Source: Qiania dongpingensis
GTDB taxonomy: Bacteria; Bacillota; Clostridia; Lachnospirales; Lachnospiraceae
Assembly: GCF_014337195.1 (NCBI RefSeq)
Contig: NZ_CP060634.1
Location: forward strand, 1,488,001-1,552,000
Length of the DNA: 64,000 nt
Direction of reading: 5' to 3'
Of the stretch, positions 43,451 to 52,875 are shown in pieces. The notes beneath the pieces were generated by a model that saw only the letters and a list, made by a program, of their open reading frames with translations, searched no databases and was not told where the DNA came from. The position numbers were made by a program, and so were the translations under genes. Position 1 is the stretch's first letter. Each line of letters starts with the position of its first letter.

Positions 43451-43710
43451 TCACCCAAGCCGCTTTTCACTATGTCTACGATCGCTTTCAGCGCCTCTTC
43501 CTCATCCGGGCCATCGCAGATGAACTCCAGTTCATCTCCCGTCTTAATGCACGCTCCCAGAACGCTCAGCACACTCTTCGCATTTGCCGTTATATTTTCA
43601 AAACGGAATGTGATGGAGGAAGCATAATTCATCGCTTCCTTGCACAGCACCCCGGCCGGTCTTAAATGCAGACCGGTGGGATTTTTAACAACCACCTTCT
43701 CGCTAACCAT
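43447..43710 (-). CDS. ptsH: HPr family phosphocarrier protein
   Basis: The 87 residues align with Bacillus HPr over the full length. The phosphorylatable His is in PTGLHLRPAG, next to the conserved Arg, and the regulatory Ser is in NAKSVLSVLG at the place of Ser46. Both sites being present argues for true HPr and not Crh. HPr carries phosphate from Enzyme I to sugar permeases and, when phosphorylated on Ser, acts with CcpA. No Enzyme I or HPr kinase gene is nearby. A GGAGGGATTATT site precedes the ATG. The gene is coupled to the polymerase gene downstream and lies 39 bases after cdaR. The symbol is given for the family; the cell may have other copies. Confidence 0.88.
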   Translation of the reverse strand: MVSEKVVVKNPTGLHLRPAGVLCKEAMNYASSITFRFENITANAKSVLSVLGACIKTGDELEFICDGPDEEEALKAIVDIVKSGLGE

Positions 43711-43749
43711 AATAATCCCTCCATTCCCTCATATATCTATTCAAGACTT

Positions 43750-45147
43750 TTATCTTGTCTGCTCACTGCTTCCAGAGGACGCAGATGTGCCTGTAGTACC
43801 CGTAGTCTCCGTACTCTCCGTCCCGTTTACCGACTCACTCGCTTCACTGCTGGTTTCTGTCTGGCTCTCCTGCGACGATTCCGTATCTGTTGTCAGAGAA
43901 GTCGCCGTCACCTCTACGCGCGCTGCTGTCACCGTAAAATAAGACTTATACTCATCCGTGATCTCAACCTGAGGTTCCAGCTCATAGGTCCCGGGAGACT
44001 CAATCGAACTCACATCCAGAGTTACAAAAAGATCGCTGTTGTTTACCTTTTCCAGATCTTCACTTAAACCTGTCAGAACTACTGTCACCGCGTCTTCATT
44101 TCCCAGCCGGTATCCAAGGTCAGGAGAAGCGCCTGTCATACTGATCTGATTTTTGCTGATACGGAAGCTCTTTTGTGTCAGCTTCTCAATCTGAAATACG
44201 ATATTTATGGTATCCGGCTGTCCGTCGGCCACCTTAAGGCCCTCCGGCAGCAAGTCACTTACCTTGACTGTTTTGACGACATCCTTGTCCGCGCCTGTTA
44301 AATCCACCGTGACCTCCAGTATATTATCCAGCTCCGCTATCAGGCTTTTGGCGCCGGTCACCGATATGGTCTGGGGATCGCACTTAAAGTTGATATACTT
44401 GTAGCCCTCCGCCACCTCATTCTGTCCGGTAACTTTTACGTCAACGCTTATCTGGTTGGTCTTCACTGCAGTCATGACAACTTCTGCTTCCGCAGCGCTC
44501 ATGGATATCCGCTCGTCCGACATATCAATTTCCTGTCCATTGGCTTTCAGCAGCCTGACGGCCCCCGCCGTCCGAACATCATCGGCGGCTCCCGACACAT
44601 CCACGTTTATCCCGGCATGGTCAATACTATCCATTACAGACTTGGGCGCCGTCACCCTCACGGTGCTGGGAGATACGGCGATCTCGCTGAAAGCATAGCT
44701 ATCCGCGGGCTCGCCATTTTGAATCACCTGAATCTTGAACTCTTTCGTCTGCATTTCTTCAACGTTTACTTTTATGCTTCTGGTGATCTGCGTCCAAGAA
44801 CGGATCAGGCTTTTATTGTTTACCACTGTAATCTTAACCGCCACAGAGCCGGTGGCTCCATATATTTCATTCATATCTATGGCAGCTTCAAAATCATCCG
44901 CCGAAATCTTCCTTCTGTCCGTCCTTCTGGCGGTGACCTCCACACTGACGGTCTGGTCCCCCATCAGCTCATATGTCAGATTATTATCCGTAATGGCCGA
45001 CTGTTCATTCAGTACGGTCACCGGAATACCCGACACTGTGAAGGTATCCGTAGGATTGTCAATATTTATGACCACCATCCAAAGAAGAACGGCACCGATG
45101 GCGGAGATGATTTTCAGCAGCCAATTATTTGTCAGCTTTTTTTTCAT
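43750..45147 (-). CDS. cdaR: YbbR-domain protein, regulator of CdaA
   Basis: A single N-terminal membrane helix (WLLKIISAIGAVLLWMVV) is followed by about four YbbR-type repeats of 80-90 residues outside the membrane, recognisable by V.V.G....... .Y and V.VTG patterns. A Ser/Thr/Glu-rich tail of about 45 residues ends the protein. CdaR binds CdaA and tunes c-di-AMP synthesis in Firmicutes. The gene overlaps cdaA by 23 bases, the normal arrangement. AAGGAT precedes the ATG. In many Firmicutes glmM comes next; here HPr and a polymerase gene do. Confidence 0.9.
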   Translation of the reverse strand: MKKKLTNNWLLKIISAIGAVLLWMVVINIDNPTDTFTVSGIPVTVLNEQSAITDNNLTYELMGDQTVSVEVTARRTDRRKISADDFEAAIDMNEIYGATGSVAVKITVVNNKSLIRSWTQITRSIKVNVEEMQTKEFKIQVIQNGEPADSYAFSEIAVSPSTVRVTAPKSVMDSIDHAGINVDVSGAADDVRTAGAVRLLKANGQEIDMSDERISMSAAEAEVVMTAVKTNQISVDVKVTGQNEVAEGYKYINFKCDPQTISVTGAKSLIAELDNILEVTVDLTGADKDVVKTVKVSDLLPEGLKVADGQPDTINIVFQIEKLTQKSFRISKNQISMTGASPDLGYRLGNEDAVTVVLTGLSEDLEKVNNSDLFVTLDVSSIESPGTYELEPQVEITDEYKSYFTVTAARVEVTATSLTTDTESSQESQTETSSEASESVNGTESTETTGTTGTSASSGSSEQTR

Positions 45148-46006
45148 GCTTCTGCCATCCTTTCAAAATCTTAAGCCGCCGTCCCTTGGGCGCCTCATTC
45201 TCTTCTATGATCCGCTTAAGCTCCTCCCTGAGGGTATCCGGATCCATACCCCGCCTCAGTCCTCCGTCAAAAGCAACAGAAACCGTCCCTGTCTCTTCCG
45301 AAACAATGATCGTTACGCTGTCGCTCACTTCGCTGACCCCGACCCCGGCCCTATGCCTGGTTCCCAGATCTTTACTGATCGCCATGTTGTCAGACAGCGG
45401 AAGATAACAGGTGGCCGCCACGATACGGTTCCCCCTCACTACCACGGCGCCGTCATGAAGCGGCGTATTGTGCTCAAATATGTTTAACAGCAGCTGGCTG
45501 GTGACCACACCGTCTACTAAGATCCCGGTCCTCTCATATTCCGCCAGCGGAGTTTTTCTTTCTATTACAATAAGGGCCCCTGTCTTTACCTTGCTCATCT
45601 CGAAGGTGGCCTTTACGATTTCATTCATCGTCTTATCGGAAAACTTATCATCCACCATCTTTCCATTATCTGAAACGAGAAATCCGAGCACCTTATTCCG
45701 CCCCAGCTGTTCCAGAGCCCTGCGAAGCTCCGGCTGAAAGATGATCACCACCGCGATGATGCCGACGTTGATGGTCTTATCGGCCAGCCATAAGATCGTA
45801 TTCATATGGAACAGATAAGCGACCAGGATGAATCCCAGAAGCACAAGTATTCCCTTCAGGAGCACCCAGGCTCTTGTATTTTTAATCCAGAGCATTACAT
45901 TATACAAAAGGACTGCGATGATGATCATCTCGACCACATCGGTGACCCTAATATCAGGGATGCTCTGCATAAGATAGGTTTTCATTCCATCAAACAGTTT
46001 CGTCAT
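45125..46006 (-). CDS. cdaA: Diadenylate cyclase CdaA
   Basis: Three membrane helices (about 22-100) precede a DAC domain with the catalytic motifs DGA (LHDGAVVVRGN) and RHR (GTRHRAGVG). Length (293) and layout match CdaA/DacA. The enzyme makes c-di-AMP from two ATP at the membrane and helps control potassium import and wall homeostasis. It overlaps both the membrane protein gene upstream (17 bases) and cdaR downstream (23 bases), so the set is tightly coupled. KtrA/TrkA-type channel genes, known targets of c-di-AMP in related bacteria, are 13 kb away in the window. Confidence 0.95.
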   Translation of the reverse strand: MTKLFDGMKTYLMQSIPDIRVTDVVEMIIIAVLLYNVMLWIKNTRAWVLLKGILVLLGFILVAYLFHMNTILWLADKTINVGIIAVVIIFQPELRRALEQLGRNKVLGFLVSDNGKMVDDKFSDKTMNEIVKATFEMSKVKTGALIVIERKTPLAEYERTGILVDGVVTSQLLLNIFEHNTPLHDGAVVVRGNRIVAATCYLPLSDNMAISKDLGTRHRAGVGVSEVSDSVTIIVSEETGTVSVAFDGGLRRGMDPDTLREELKRIIEENEAPKGRRLKILKGWQKHEKKADK

Positions 46007-47138
46007 AATCCGTTTCCCGTCGCTCCTCTGCCTTCTCTAAAGGCTGGGTCTTTCCCGAAAGCACCTGGGTATCCTCCAAATCTTTCATTTTCCCTTCTTT
46101 AAATAAATCCTTCGTCTTTTCCAGATCTTTTCCGGCCGTCATTATCTCCGACGTACTCCCCATATCCTGGTGCAGGGTGAAAAGCTCTTCTCCGTCCCCT
46201 GTCTCTCCCTGGTTCTTGGGATTTATCTTTCTCACCGTCACCTCCGGCTGCGTTACCGCCACCTTAGGCACAGCTTTTACATAATAATAATAATCGTCGT
46301 CCTGGAACTGTACATATTCGGTTCTGGAATAGTCCAAATGGAACAAGAAAAACTCCAAAAGGAACCCGACCGCCGCCGCCAGAACAGCACCTACTATGAC
46401 GGTCACCACAGACAAGTCGATATCCGCCAAGAATACACCTGCAAACAGGAGTAGGATGTTCACGAGCGTGCCTGTTACAATGGCAATTTCCCAGGCACGG
46501 TTCGCCGACAGCCGCCGAATCATATAGACCACAAGAAGCGTCACACAAAACGCGCCAACCATGATCCACATTTCCCGGTTCCCCAGAATGCCGTTGATCA
46601 TCTGGGTATATCTTCCCGGCATGGACAGAGAGCCTGTGGAGGCGAGGACCCCCACATTGTCTTTGACAAATTTCAGCATATAATAAATGACTATCCCAAA
46701 GCTCATAGGAATGACGCTGAAAACAGATCCCGTCAGCCCAAGAGCAAGAGGTATGATCAAGGGAATCCGGCATACAAACATGAGCGGCATCAGAATAAGC
46801 ACAATGCTGTCTCCCGGCTGAAAAACATAATAAAGGCAGAAAAACAGCAGAAGGACTGCTGCCGCCACGAAAAACACCTCCAGCGATACCGCATACATAT
46901 GCACCAGTACGAATATACCTGCCGCCACTACAATCGCTCCATTGGGAAGAAAACCGCAGACAGCCGCCAGGCCTACCGACAGCCATATATGATTCAGTCT
47001 CTCCATATACCCCATGGATCCGTCAACTGCCATAAAGACCGCCAATGAAATCAAAAATCGGAGCACTCTTATGATATGCACCCCATATCGGGCGTAGAAT
47101 TTTTTTATCCGCTCCCGCAGAACCAAAAGAGTCATCAT
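45990..47138 (-). CDS. Polytopic membrane protein of unknown function upstream of cdaA
   Basis: I do not recognise a named family. The first 280 residues hold about nine or ten hydrophobic helices, with PNGAIVVAAGIFVLVHMYA and MPLMFVCRIPLIIPLALGL among them. The last 100 residues are a charged cytoplasmic tail rich in Lys, Glu and Thr. The gene overlaps cdaA by 17 bases and the small membrane protein upstream by four, so it is made together with the cyclase. The helix pattern is vaguely like ABC-type permease or transporter folds. A role linked to CdaA or to wall synthesis is suggested by position only. Confidence 0.7.
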   Translation of the reverse strand: MMTLLVLRERIKKFYARYGVHIIRVLRFLISLAVFMAVDGSMGYMERLNHIWLSVGLAAVCGFLPNGAIVVAAGIFVLVHMYAVSLEVFFVAAAVLLLFFCLYYVFQPGDSIVLILMPLMFVCRIPLIIPLALGLTGSVFSVIPMSFGIVIYYMLKFVKDNVGVLASTGSLSMPGRYTQMINGILGNREMWIMVGAFCVTLLVVYMIRRLSANRAWEIAIVTGTLVNILLLFAGVFLADIDLSVVTVIVGAVLAAAVGFLLEFFLFHLDYSRTEYVQFQDDDYYYYVKAVPKVAVTQPEVTVRKINPKNQGETGDGEELFTLHQDMGSTSEIMTAGKDLEKTKDLFKEGKMKDLEDTQVLSGKTQPLEKAEERRETDYDETV

Positions 47139-47563
47139 ACTCTGTATTCCTCCGATTCCCTCCAGACCTTAACCGTCTCCTGCTCATACAGACGGCTTAT
47201 CTGCTTAAGAATAGCCTGATAGTCCTTTACCTTCGCTCTTGCTTTCTGATATTTGCTCTTAAATACAAAATATGCCGCCACGAGAAAACATGCCAGCAGG
47301 CAAACAAGAGCAATACCCGCCTGGACAGCCATCATGGCCAAATCCTCTATCCGAGTCTGCGTCATAAGAGGCTCCGCAAAATACAGAACCCACATCACTG
47401 TCAGCAGCAAATAGGCAAAAATAAATAAAATACCGGAACGGATCATTTCGTAGCTGATATAGTCGCCTTTATAAAAGTGGTTCAGCCGCAGGGCGTTCCG
47501 CTCTTCCTTAACTCTGAATATTTCTGCTTTTGTCATCAGCTTTGTGCGTTCCGCATTTACCAT
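47135..47563 (-). CDS. Small membrane protein of unknown function
   Basis: The 142-residue protein has two clear helices (about 41-65 and 76-103) flanked by charged segments, including a basic KSKYQKARAKVKDYQ stretch after the second. No family was recognised. It is the first gene of the operon leading to cdaA, cdaR, HPr and the polymerase. A GAGGAG site lies nine bases before the ATG. The overlap of four bases with the next gene suggests that the two proteins work together. Confidence 0.7.
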   Translation of the reverse strand: MVNAERTKLMTKAEIFRVKEERNALRLNHFYKGDYISYEMIRSGILFIFAYLLLTVMWVLYFAEPLMTQTRIEDLAMMAVQAGIALVCLLACFLVAAYFVFKSKYQKARAKVKDYQAILKQISRLYEQETVKVWRESEEYRV

Positions 47564-47591
47564 ATTACATACTCCTCATCCAAGCATACTG

Positions 47592-47625
47592 CTTTATAGT
47601 AGTATAACATACCAAGTGAAAAATT
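47592..47625 (-). promoter_or_regulatory. Possible promoter of the cdaA operon
   Basis: TATACT with an extended -10 TGT lies on the minus strand about 40 bases upstream of the gene starting at 47563. The -35 side is weak (TCGAAA at 17 bases). The AT-rich stretch 47626-47685 and the region 47722-47860 hold nothing else apart from the lysS terminator. Confidence 0.35.
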
Positions 47626-47685
47626 TCGAGAAGATATTATTATTTTTCTATAAAGTATCATTCCCATACATGCGGTAAAATAAAA

Positions 47686-47721
47686 CAGCCGCCCCGGTTC
47701 ATTATCTGTACCAGGCGGCTG
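47686..47721 (-). terminator. Terminator of greA-lysS
   Basis: CAGCCGCC (47686-47693) pairs with GGCGGCTG (47714-47721), with GGT/ACC pairing inside. The minus strand continues TTTTATTTTA, a strong T-tract, about 140 bases after the lysS stop. Confidence 0.85.
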
Positions 47722-47860
47722 CTATTTATTTTCTATACCCTTTGATTGAATTACCATTAATTCAATATTTTATTTATCGTCTGCATTTTTCTAATAAATC
47801 AGAAACAATTCTTTGCTTTTTCAATTATTAGAGTGTAAACTGGGCGCGGATTTTAATCTA

Positions 47861-49798
47861 TTAGTACAGCTTCGCACCCGCCGGAATATGATCGTCGACC
47901 ATCAAAAGATTAAGTCTTTCTTCTCCTTCTTCCGTATGAATCGCAGAAAGAAGCATCCCACAGGATTCAAATCCCATCATAGGCCTTGGCGGCAGATTGG
48001 TAATCGCAATCAGCGTCCTTCCGACCAGCTCTTCCGGCTCATAGTAGGTATGGATTCCGCTTAAGATCGTACGGTTTTCACCGGTTCCATCATCCAGAGT
48101 AAACTTTAAAAGCTTCTTAGACTTCTTCACAGGCTCACATTCCAGAACCTTTACAGCCCGGAAATCAGACTTACTGAATGTCTCAAAATCGACTTCGTCC
48201 TTAAACAAAGGCTCAATTTCCACCTTAGAAAAATCTATGACTTCTTTTACCGTTTCTGTGGCTTCCACAGCCGGCTTATCTTCCGTCTTATCAGCCTTTT
48301 TCGCATCCGCTCCGCCAATGCTCTTCATCGTGGGGAACAGAAGCACGTCCCGGATAGCCGGGCTGTTCGTCAAGAGCATCACCAGACGATCGATTCCATA
48401 GCCGATTCCGCCCGTGGGCGGCATTCCGATTTCCAATGCGTTCAGGAAATCCTCGTCCATGCTGTTAGCTTCCTCATCTCCCTGGGCCAGCAGCTCTTCC
48501 TGGGCTTTAAACCGTTCTCTCTGGTCAATGGGATCGTTTAATTCTGAGTAGGCGTTTGCCATCTCACGTCCTGTGATGAACAGCTCAAATCGTTCCACAT
48601 AATCCGGCTTGTCCGGTTTCCTCTTTGTGAGCGGAGATATTTCCACCGGATGGTCGATGATAAAGGTAGGCTGCCTCAGGTGCTCCTCCACATAGGTTTC
48701 AAAGAAGAGGCTCAAAATATCGCCCTTCTTATGTCTGGCTTCATATTCGATATGGTGCTTGTCCGCCATGGCCTTCGCCGCTTCCGTATCCGGTATTTCA
48801 TTAAAATCAACTCCCGAATACTGCTTTACCGCGTCCACCATCGTGAGTCTCGCAAAAGGCTTTCCCAGGTCGATCTGCTCGTCGCCATATGTCACCATGG
48901 TGTCTCCGAGGACCTCCTTTGCCACATGACGGTACATGTTCTCCGTCAGATCCATCATACCGTGATAGTCCGTGTACGCCTGGTAAAGCTCCATCAGTGT
49001 GAATTCCGGATTATGCCTGGTATCCACACCCTCATTCCGGAACACACGGCCAATCTCATATACGCGCTCCATGCCGCCCACGATCAGGCGCTTGAGATAA
49101 AGCTCCAAAGAGATCCTGAGCTTCACATCCTCGTCCAGCGCATTATAATGAGTTTCAAAGGGACGGGCCGCGGCGCCTCCCGCATTGGATACGAGAATCG
49201 GAGTCTCCACCTCCATGAATCCCTCTCCGTCCAGATAATCCCGGATGGATTTGATGATCCGGGAACGCATAACAAAGGTCTTTCTTACATCCGGGTTCAC
49301 GATCAAATCCACATATCTCTGGCGGTAGCGGATATCCGTGTTGGTCAAACCGTGGAATTTTTCAGGCAAAATCTGCAGACTCTTGGACAAGAGAGTGATC
49401 TCAGACACATGAATGGAAATCTCTTCCGTCTTCGTCTTGAATACGGTGCCCTTGATCCCGACGATATCGCCGATATCATACTTTTTAAACTCCTTATATG
49501 CTTCTTCTCCCACACTGTCTCTTGCCACATATGCCTGGATCGTTCCGGGCAGATCCTGGATATGGCAAAAAGAGGCTTTCCCCATCACACGCTTAGACAT
49601 CATCCTCCCTGCGATGGATACCTCTTTTCCTTCCAGCTGGCCGTATCCGGCCTTGATCTCTTCACTGTGATGCGTTACATCATATTTTGTAATCTGAAAA
49701 GGATCCTTTCCCTCTTCCTGAAGCCCCGCCAGCTTTTCGCGGCGCACTTTCAGAAGCTGATTTATATCCTGTTCCTGGATTCTGTTCTGCTCTGCCAA
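47861..49798 (-). CDS. lysS: Lysyl-tRNA synthetase, class II, with C-terminal tRNA-binding domain
   Basis: TTG 49798 is the likely start: AGAGGG lies six bases before it, and the ATG-initiated longer frame (49861) would run into greA. The 645-residue product has the N-terminal OB-fold (about 55-150) and the class II catalytic core. [19 protein letters not shown] and [14 protein letters not shown] are motifs 1, 2 and 3. After about residue 500 a linker leads to an extra domain of about 110 residues ([25 protein letters not shown]) like the Trbp111/MetG-beta tRNA-binding fold. This extension is not in Bacillus LysRS. greA directly upstream shares the transcript, as often in Firmicutes. Confidence 0.95.
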   Translation of the reverse strand: MAEQNRIQEQDINQLLKVRREKLAGLQEEGKDPFQITKYDVTHHSEEIKAGYGQLEGKEVSIAGRMMSKRVMGKASFCHIQDLPGTIQAYVARDSVGEEAYKEFKKYDIGDIVGIKGTVFKTKTEEISIHVSEITLLSKSLQILPEKFHGLTNTDIRYRQRYVDLIVNPDVRKTFVMRSRIIKSIRDYLDGEGFMEVETPILVSNAGGAAARPFETHYNALDEDVKLRISLELYLKRLIVGGMERVYEIGRVFRNEGVDTRHNPEFTLMELYQAYTDYHGMMDLTENMYRHVAKEVLGDTMVTYGDEQIDLGKPFARLTMVDAVKQYSGVDFNEIPDTEAAKAMADKHHIEYEARHKKGDILSLFFETYVEEHLRQPTFIIDHPVEISPLTKRKPDKPDYVERFELFITGREMANAYSELNDPIDQRERFKAQEELLAQGDEEANSMDEDFLNALEIGMPPTGGIGYGIDRLVMLLTNSPAIRDVLLFPTMKSIGGADAKKADKTEDKPAVEATETVKEVIDFSKVEIEPLFKDEVDFETFSKSDFRAVKVLECEPVKKSKKLLKFTLDDGTGENRTILSGIHTYYEPEELVGRTLIAITNLPPRPMMGFESCGMLLSAIHTEEGEERLNLLMVDDHIPAGAKLY

Positions 49799-49823
49799 TT
49801 TTTTTCCCTCTTTTGCTGTTATT

Positions 49824-50309
49824 CTAAGAAACGCGTTTGATATCAAGGACTTTGTACTCAATCTCTCCCGCCTGGGTTTCCACCACTACAGTCTCTCCCA
49901 CGCGTTTACCGATCAGAGCCTTTCCCACCGGCGACTCGTTGGATATCTTATTCTGAAGGCTGTTCGCTTCCGTGGATCCCACAATCCGGAAATCCATTTC
50001 CTCCTCGTATTCCACGTCATATACCTTTACTTCACAGCCGACGCTGATCTTATCCAGCTCTACTTCATCTTCGACGACTACTTCCGCGTTTTTAAGAAGC
50101 TTTTCCAGCTCCTCGATCCGCAGCTCGATATCTCTCTGCTCGTCCTTTGCCGCGTCATATTCCGCATTTTCAGACAAATCGCCCTGCTCTCTTGCCTCTT
50201 TGATCTTCTGTGCGACCTCTTTCCGTTTTACCAGCTTCAGTTCCGCCAGCTCATCTTCGTATCTCTTTAAGCCGGCATAAGTAAGAATGTTCTTTTTTGT
50301 GTCTGCCAT
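49824..50309 (-). CDS. greA: Transcription elongation factor GreA
   Basis: The 161-residue length is standard. The N-terminal coiled coil ([21 protein letters not shown], ending in [10 protein letters not shown]) holds the acidic tip DLSENAEYD. The C-terminal FKBP-like domain has [17 protein letters not shown]. GreA rescues backtracked RNA polymerase by stimulating transcript cleavage. The gene is driven by a consensus promoter 180 bases upstream and precedes lysS by 25 bases. GAAGGGAAAG stands before the ATG. Confidence 0.95.
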   Translation of the reverse strand: MADTKKNILTYAGLKRYEDELAELKLVKRKEVAQKIKEAREQGDLSENAEYDAAKDEQRDIELRIEELEKLLKNAEVVVEDEVELDKISVGCEVKVYDVEYEEEMDFRIVGSTEANSLQNKISNESPVGKALIGKRVGETVVVETQAGEIEYKVLDIKRVS

Positions 50310-50488
50310 ACTGCTATCTTTCCCTTCCTAGATCCTTTTTCTATTTTTCCGCCCGGCACTTCCCCTGTACACCCTGCTCCATACAAAGGCTCCGGATACC
50401 GTTCAAAACTCCCGGCTCCAGCCGGCACGTTATATTATATGACATCCGCGCCAATACATGCGGTCCTGCGCGTTTTTACATTCAAGGT

Positions 50489-50517
50489 ATTATATCCCAA
50501 AGCTACCGCATTGTCAA
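50489..50517 (-). promoter_or_regulatory. Consensus promoter for greA-lysS with a long leader
   Basis: On the minus strand TTGACA (50517-50512), 17 bases and TATAAT (50494-50489), a perfect match. Transcription would begin near 50482, giving about 170 bases of untranslated leader before greA. The leader contains a small hairpin (CCGGCT/AGCCGG) and no T-box motif. Confidence 0.8.
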
Positions 50518-50554
50518 CATTTCTGGAGCTTTGCAGGCGGTTTTTCCACAAATA

Positions 50555-51532
50555 TCACAGTTCCAGACGCTCCTTCACAAGCGTCTCCAGTTCTGTGAGT
50601 GTCTCCACATGGTTTACGGCCTCCCTCAAAGACGCGGAATGGGGGCAGCCTGCCGTATACCACGCGGTATGCTTCCTCATCTCCCGGATTCCCATACTCT
50701 CTCCTTTGAATTCAACCTGCATCCTGGAATGTCTGAGGATCATCTCCCGTATCTCCAAGCTATCCGGCCTTTCCCGTTTGTTCCCAGTCAGCAGATACTC
50801 TTTTATCTCCCGGAAAATCCATGGGTTTCCCCTGGCTCCTCTGGCGACCATGACTCCGTCGCAGCCCGTCTGCTCCATCATCGAAGCCGCATCTTCGGCA
50901 GTAAAGATGTCTCCGTTCCCGATGACCGGGACCGATACCGCTTCTTTCACCTTTTGTATGATTTCCCAGTCCGCTTTTCCGGAATAATACTGTTCTCTCG
51001 TCCTTCCATGCACCGCAATGGCAGCCACACCGGCATCCTCTGCAATCTTCGCGATTTCCACGGCGTTGACAGAATCCTCTGCAAACCCCTTTCTGATTTT
51101 AACAGTCACCGGCTTCTTCACCGCTTTTACCATTGCCTTCAAGATCCGGCCGGCCAGCTCCGGCTCTTTCATCAGAGCCGAACCCTCATGATTGTTCACC
51201 ACCTTCGGAACCGGGCATCCCATATTAAAATCAATGATGTCATACGGGCCAGGCTCCAAAAGAGCCGCGATCTCCGCCAAAAGCTCCGGCTCTGATCCAA
51301 ATAGCTGCAGGGAAACCGGGCGCTCTTCATTTCTTACGGAAAGAAGCATGGCGCTGTTCTTATTCTTATAATGGACTGCTTTGGCGCTGACCATTTCCGT
51401 ACATACCAGTCCGCATCCCTGTTCCTTGCAAAGCGCACGAAATGGCAGGTCTGTCACGCCTGCCATCGGCGCCAGCACTACCGGAGCGTCCAATTCTACG
51501 CTGCCGATCGCCAGCTTTTTTTTCTGATCCAT
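50555..51532 (-). CDS. dusB: tRNA-dihydrouridine synthase
   Basis: Motifs run through the whole protein: APMAGVTDLPFR at the start, the catalytic Cys in FNMGCPVPKV, KPVTVKIRKGF, VHGRTREQ and GNGDIF for FMN binding, and VMVARGARGNPWIF. It reduces uridine to dihydrouridine in the D-loop of tRNA, using FMN. Length (325) and sequence are closest to bacterial DusB. It lies downstream of birA and a small unknown gene, 30 bases from the latter. The following greA has its own promoter overlapping the region just beyond the stop. Confidence 0.92.
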   Translation of the reverse strand: MDQKKKLAIGSVELDAPVVLAPMAGVTDLPFRALCKEQGCGLVCTEMVSAKAVHYKNKNSAMLLSVRNEERPVSLQLFGSEPELLAEIAALLEPGPYDIIDFNMGCPVPKVVNNHEGSALMKEPELAGRILKAMVKAVKKPVTVKIRKGFAEDSVNAVEIAKIAEDAGVAAIAVHGRTREQYYSGKADWEIIQKVKEAVSVPVIGNGDIFTAEDAASMMEQTGCDGVMVARGARGNPWIFREIKEYLLTGNKRERPDSLEIREMILRHSRMQVEFKGESMGIREMRKHTAWYTAGCPHSASLREAVNHVETLTELETLVKERLEL

Positions 51533-51562
51533 CTATGCTCCTGTCTAAACGAATACTTTTTC

Positions 51563-51880
51563 TCAGTTCAAATAAAAGGTCCTGTAAAACAGCTCCAGAG
51601 ACTCCAAAAGCTCGCCTTTTTCCCTTTGGATCTGCTTGATCTTCAGCACGCTGCCAATCTCATCAAAAAGATAATCGGTCTCCTCATTCTCCACCCGCAG
51701 TTCCAGGTTCCCCTCCCCGTCAAACTCCAGGGTCAGAATACCGCCCACGTCCTCCACATAAAGTACGCAGAGAATCTTAAGCTCATCCCGGATGTTCTCC
51801 GGCAGCATGGAGAATTCATCATTAAAGTAATATTTCTGTGTGTAGGAATTCGCCCCGCACAGCACTTTTTTCTCATCCAT
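51563..51880 (-). CDS. Small conserved protein, DUF6145-like
   Basis: ATG 51880 follows the birA stop by one base and is used in place of the frame opening at 51919. The 105-residue product starts MDEKKVLCGANSYTQKYYFN and is acidic, with alternating short strands and helices and no membrane segment. I associate this with a family known mainly from Lachnospiraceae (DUF6145), from memory. Its place between birA and dusB in one transcript says nothing clear about function. The ribosome binding site is weak, so coupling with birA translation is likely. Confidence 0.7.
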   Translation of the reverse strand: MDEKKVLCGANSYTQKYYFNDEFSMLPENIRDELKILCVLYVEDVGGILTLEFDGEGNLELRVENEETDYLFDEIGSVLKIKQIQREKGELLESLELFYRTFYLN

Positions 51881-51881
51881 A

Positions 51882-52871
51882 TTACACATACCCATAGACG
51901 CCGCGGACAGAAACCTCACCAGAATCCACCGCTCTCAGGCCCTCGTCTCCGCTTCCTGTTTGTTCGATCAATAGCCGTCCATTCCTGTCGATTCCTCTCG
52001 CGACGCCCCGCCACTCTCCTTTGGGATCCAGCACGCACACTTCCTTTCCTCTGTTAAGAAGATGCGCTTCATATTTCTCCCTGAGAGAAGACAGGTCGGC
52101 ATTCTCCAAGAACTTGTCATAATATAATTCAAAGGCGTTCCAGACCTCGGCGATTACCGCCGCCCGGCTGACCTTTTCCCCCAGCTCGAGAGATAAAGAG
52201 GTTGCTTTTTCCCTGATATCCGGCGGAAATTCCTCCATGTTCGCATTGATCCCGATGCCCACCACCACATGGTTGATGTAATCCGGCTCCGCGCTCATTT
52301 CCGTCAGAATTCCGCAGATCTTCTTTCCATTCACCACGATATCGTTCGGCCACTTGATTCCCGCCTCCAAGCCGGTGACAGAACGCACGCCCTCCGCCAC
52401 AGCCATAGCCGCCACCAGCGTGAGCATCGATGCCTGAGAAGGAGGGAATTCCGGCTTCATGATCAGCGTCATCCAGATCCCGCTTTTTTCCGGCGAGGAC
52501 CAGGAACGCCCTCTGCGCCCTTTTCCCGCCTCCTGGTTCTCCGCAACGACCAGCGTTCCATGAGACGCGCCGGCTTCTGCCATACGCTTTGCTTCGTTAT
52601 TGGTAGAATCTGTCCTTTCCAGAAATACGGTTGGATGTCCTGCCCAGCCTGTATGGAGACGCGAGGCCACTTCTCCCTCTGTGACCAGATCCGGCACTTC
52701 TAAAAGGCGGTAGCCTTTATTCTGTACCGCCTCGATGACATATCCTTCTTCCTTCAGCTGTCCGATGACCTTCCAGACAGCGGTGCGGGAGACGGAGAGC
52801 TTCCGGCAGATGTCCTGCCCGGATACATAGCCCTCCTGCTCCCGCAAAAGCTGCAATATTCTAGCTTTCAA
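51882..52871 (-). CDS. birA: Biotin-protein ligase and biotin operon repressor
   Basis: The N-terminal 60 residues form a winged helix (GYVSGQDICRKLSVSRTAVWK). The ligase domain follows with the biotinyl-adenylate loop region GKGRRGRSWSSP and KWPNDIVVNGKKICGIL. The C-terminal SH3-like domain ends the protein near GVYGYV. It attaches biotin to carboxylase subunits and, through its DNA-binding domain, can repress biotin genes. Length (329) is normal for the two-function type. It has a small membrane protein gene five bases upstream and dusB downstream in the same direction. Confidence 0.93.
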   Translation of the reverse strand: MKARILQLLREQEGYVSGQDICRKLSVSRTAVWKVIGQLKEEGYVIEAVQNKGYRLLEVPDLVTEGEVASRLHTGWAGHPTVFLERTDSTNNEAKRMAEAGASHGTLVVAENQEAGKGRRGRSWSSPEKSGIWMTLIMKPEFPPSQASMLTLVAAMAVAEGVRSVTGLEAGIKWPNDIVVNGKKICGILTEMSAEPDYINHVVVGIGINANMEEFPPDIREKATSLSLELGEKVSRAAVIAEVWNAFELYYDKFLENADLSSLREKYEAHLLNRGKEVCVLDPKGEWRGVARGIDRNGRLLIEQTGSGDEGLRAVDSGEVSVRGVYGYV

Positions 52872-52875
52872 ATCC

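Noticed and set aside
48650..49840. 396-codon plus-strand frame opposite lysS
   Set aside because: It lies wholly antisense to a certain gene; the product looks like a mirror of its codons (rich in His, Leu, Arg) with no domain or start signal.
50297..51295. 332-codon plus-strand frame opposite dusB
   Set aside because: Antisense shadow of dusB; no ribosome binding site and unusual residue composition.
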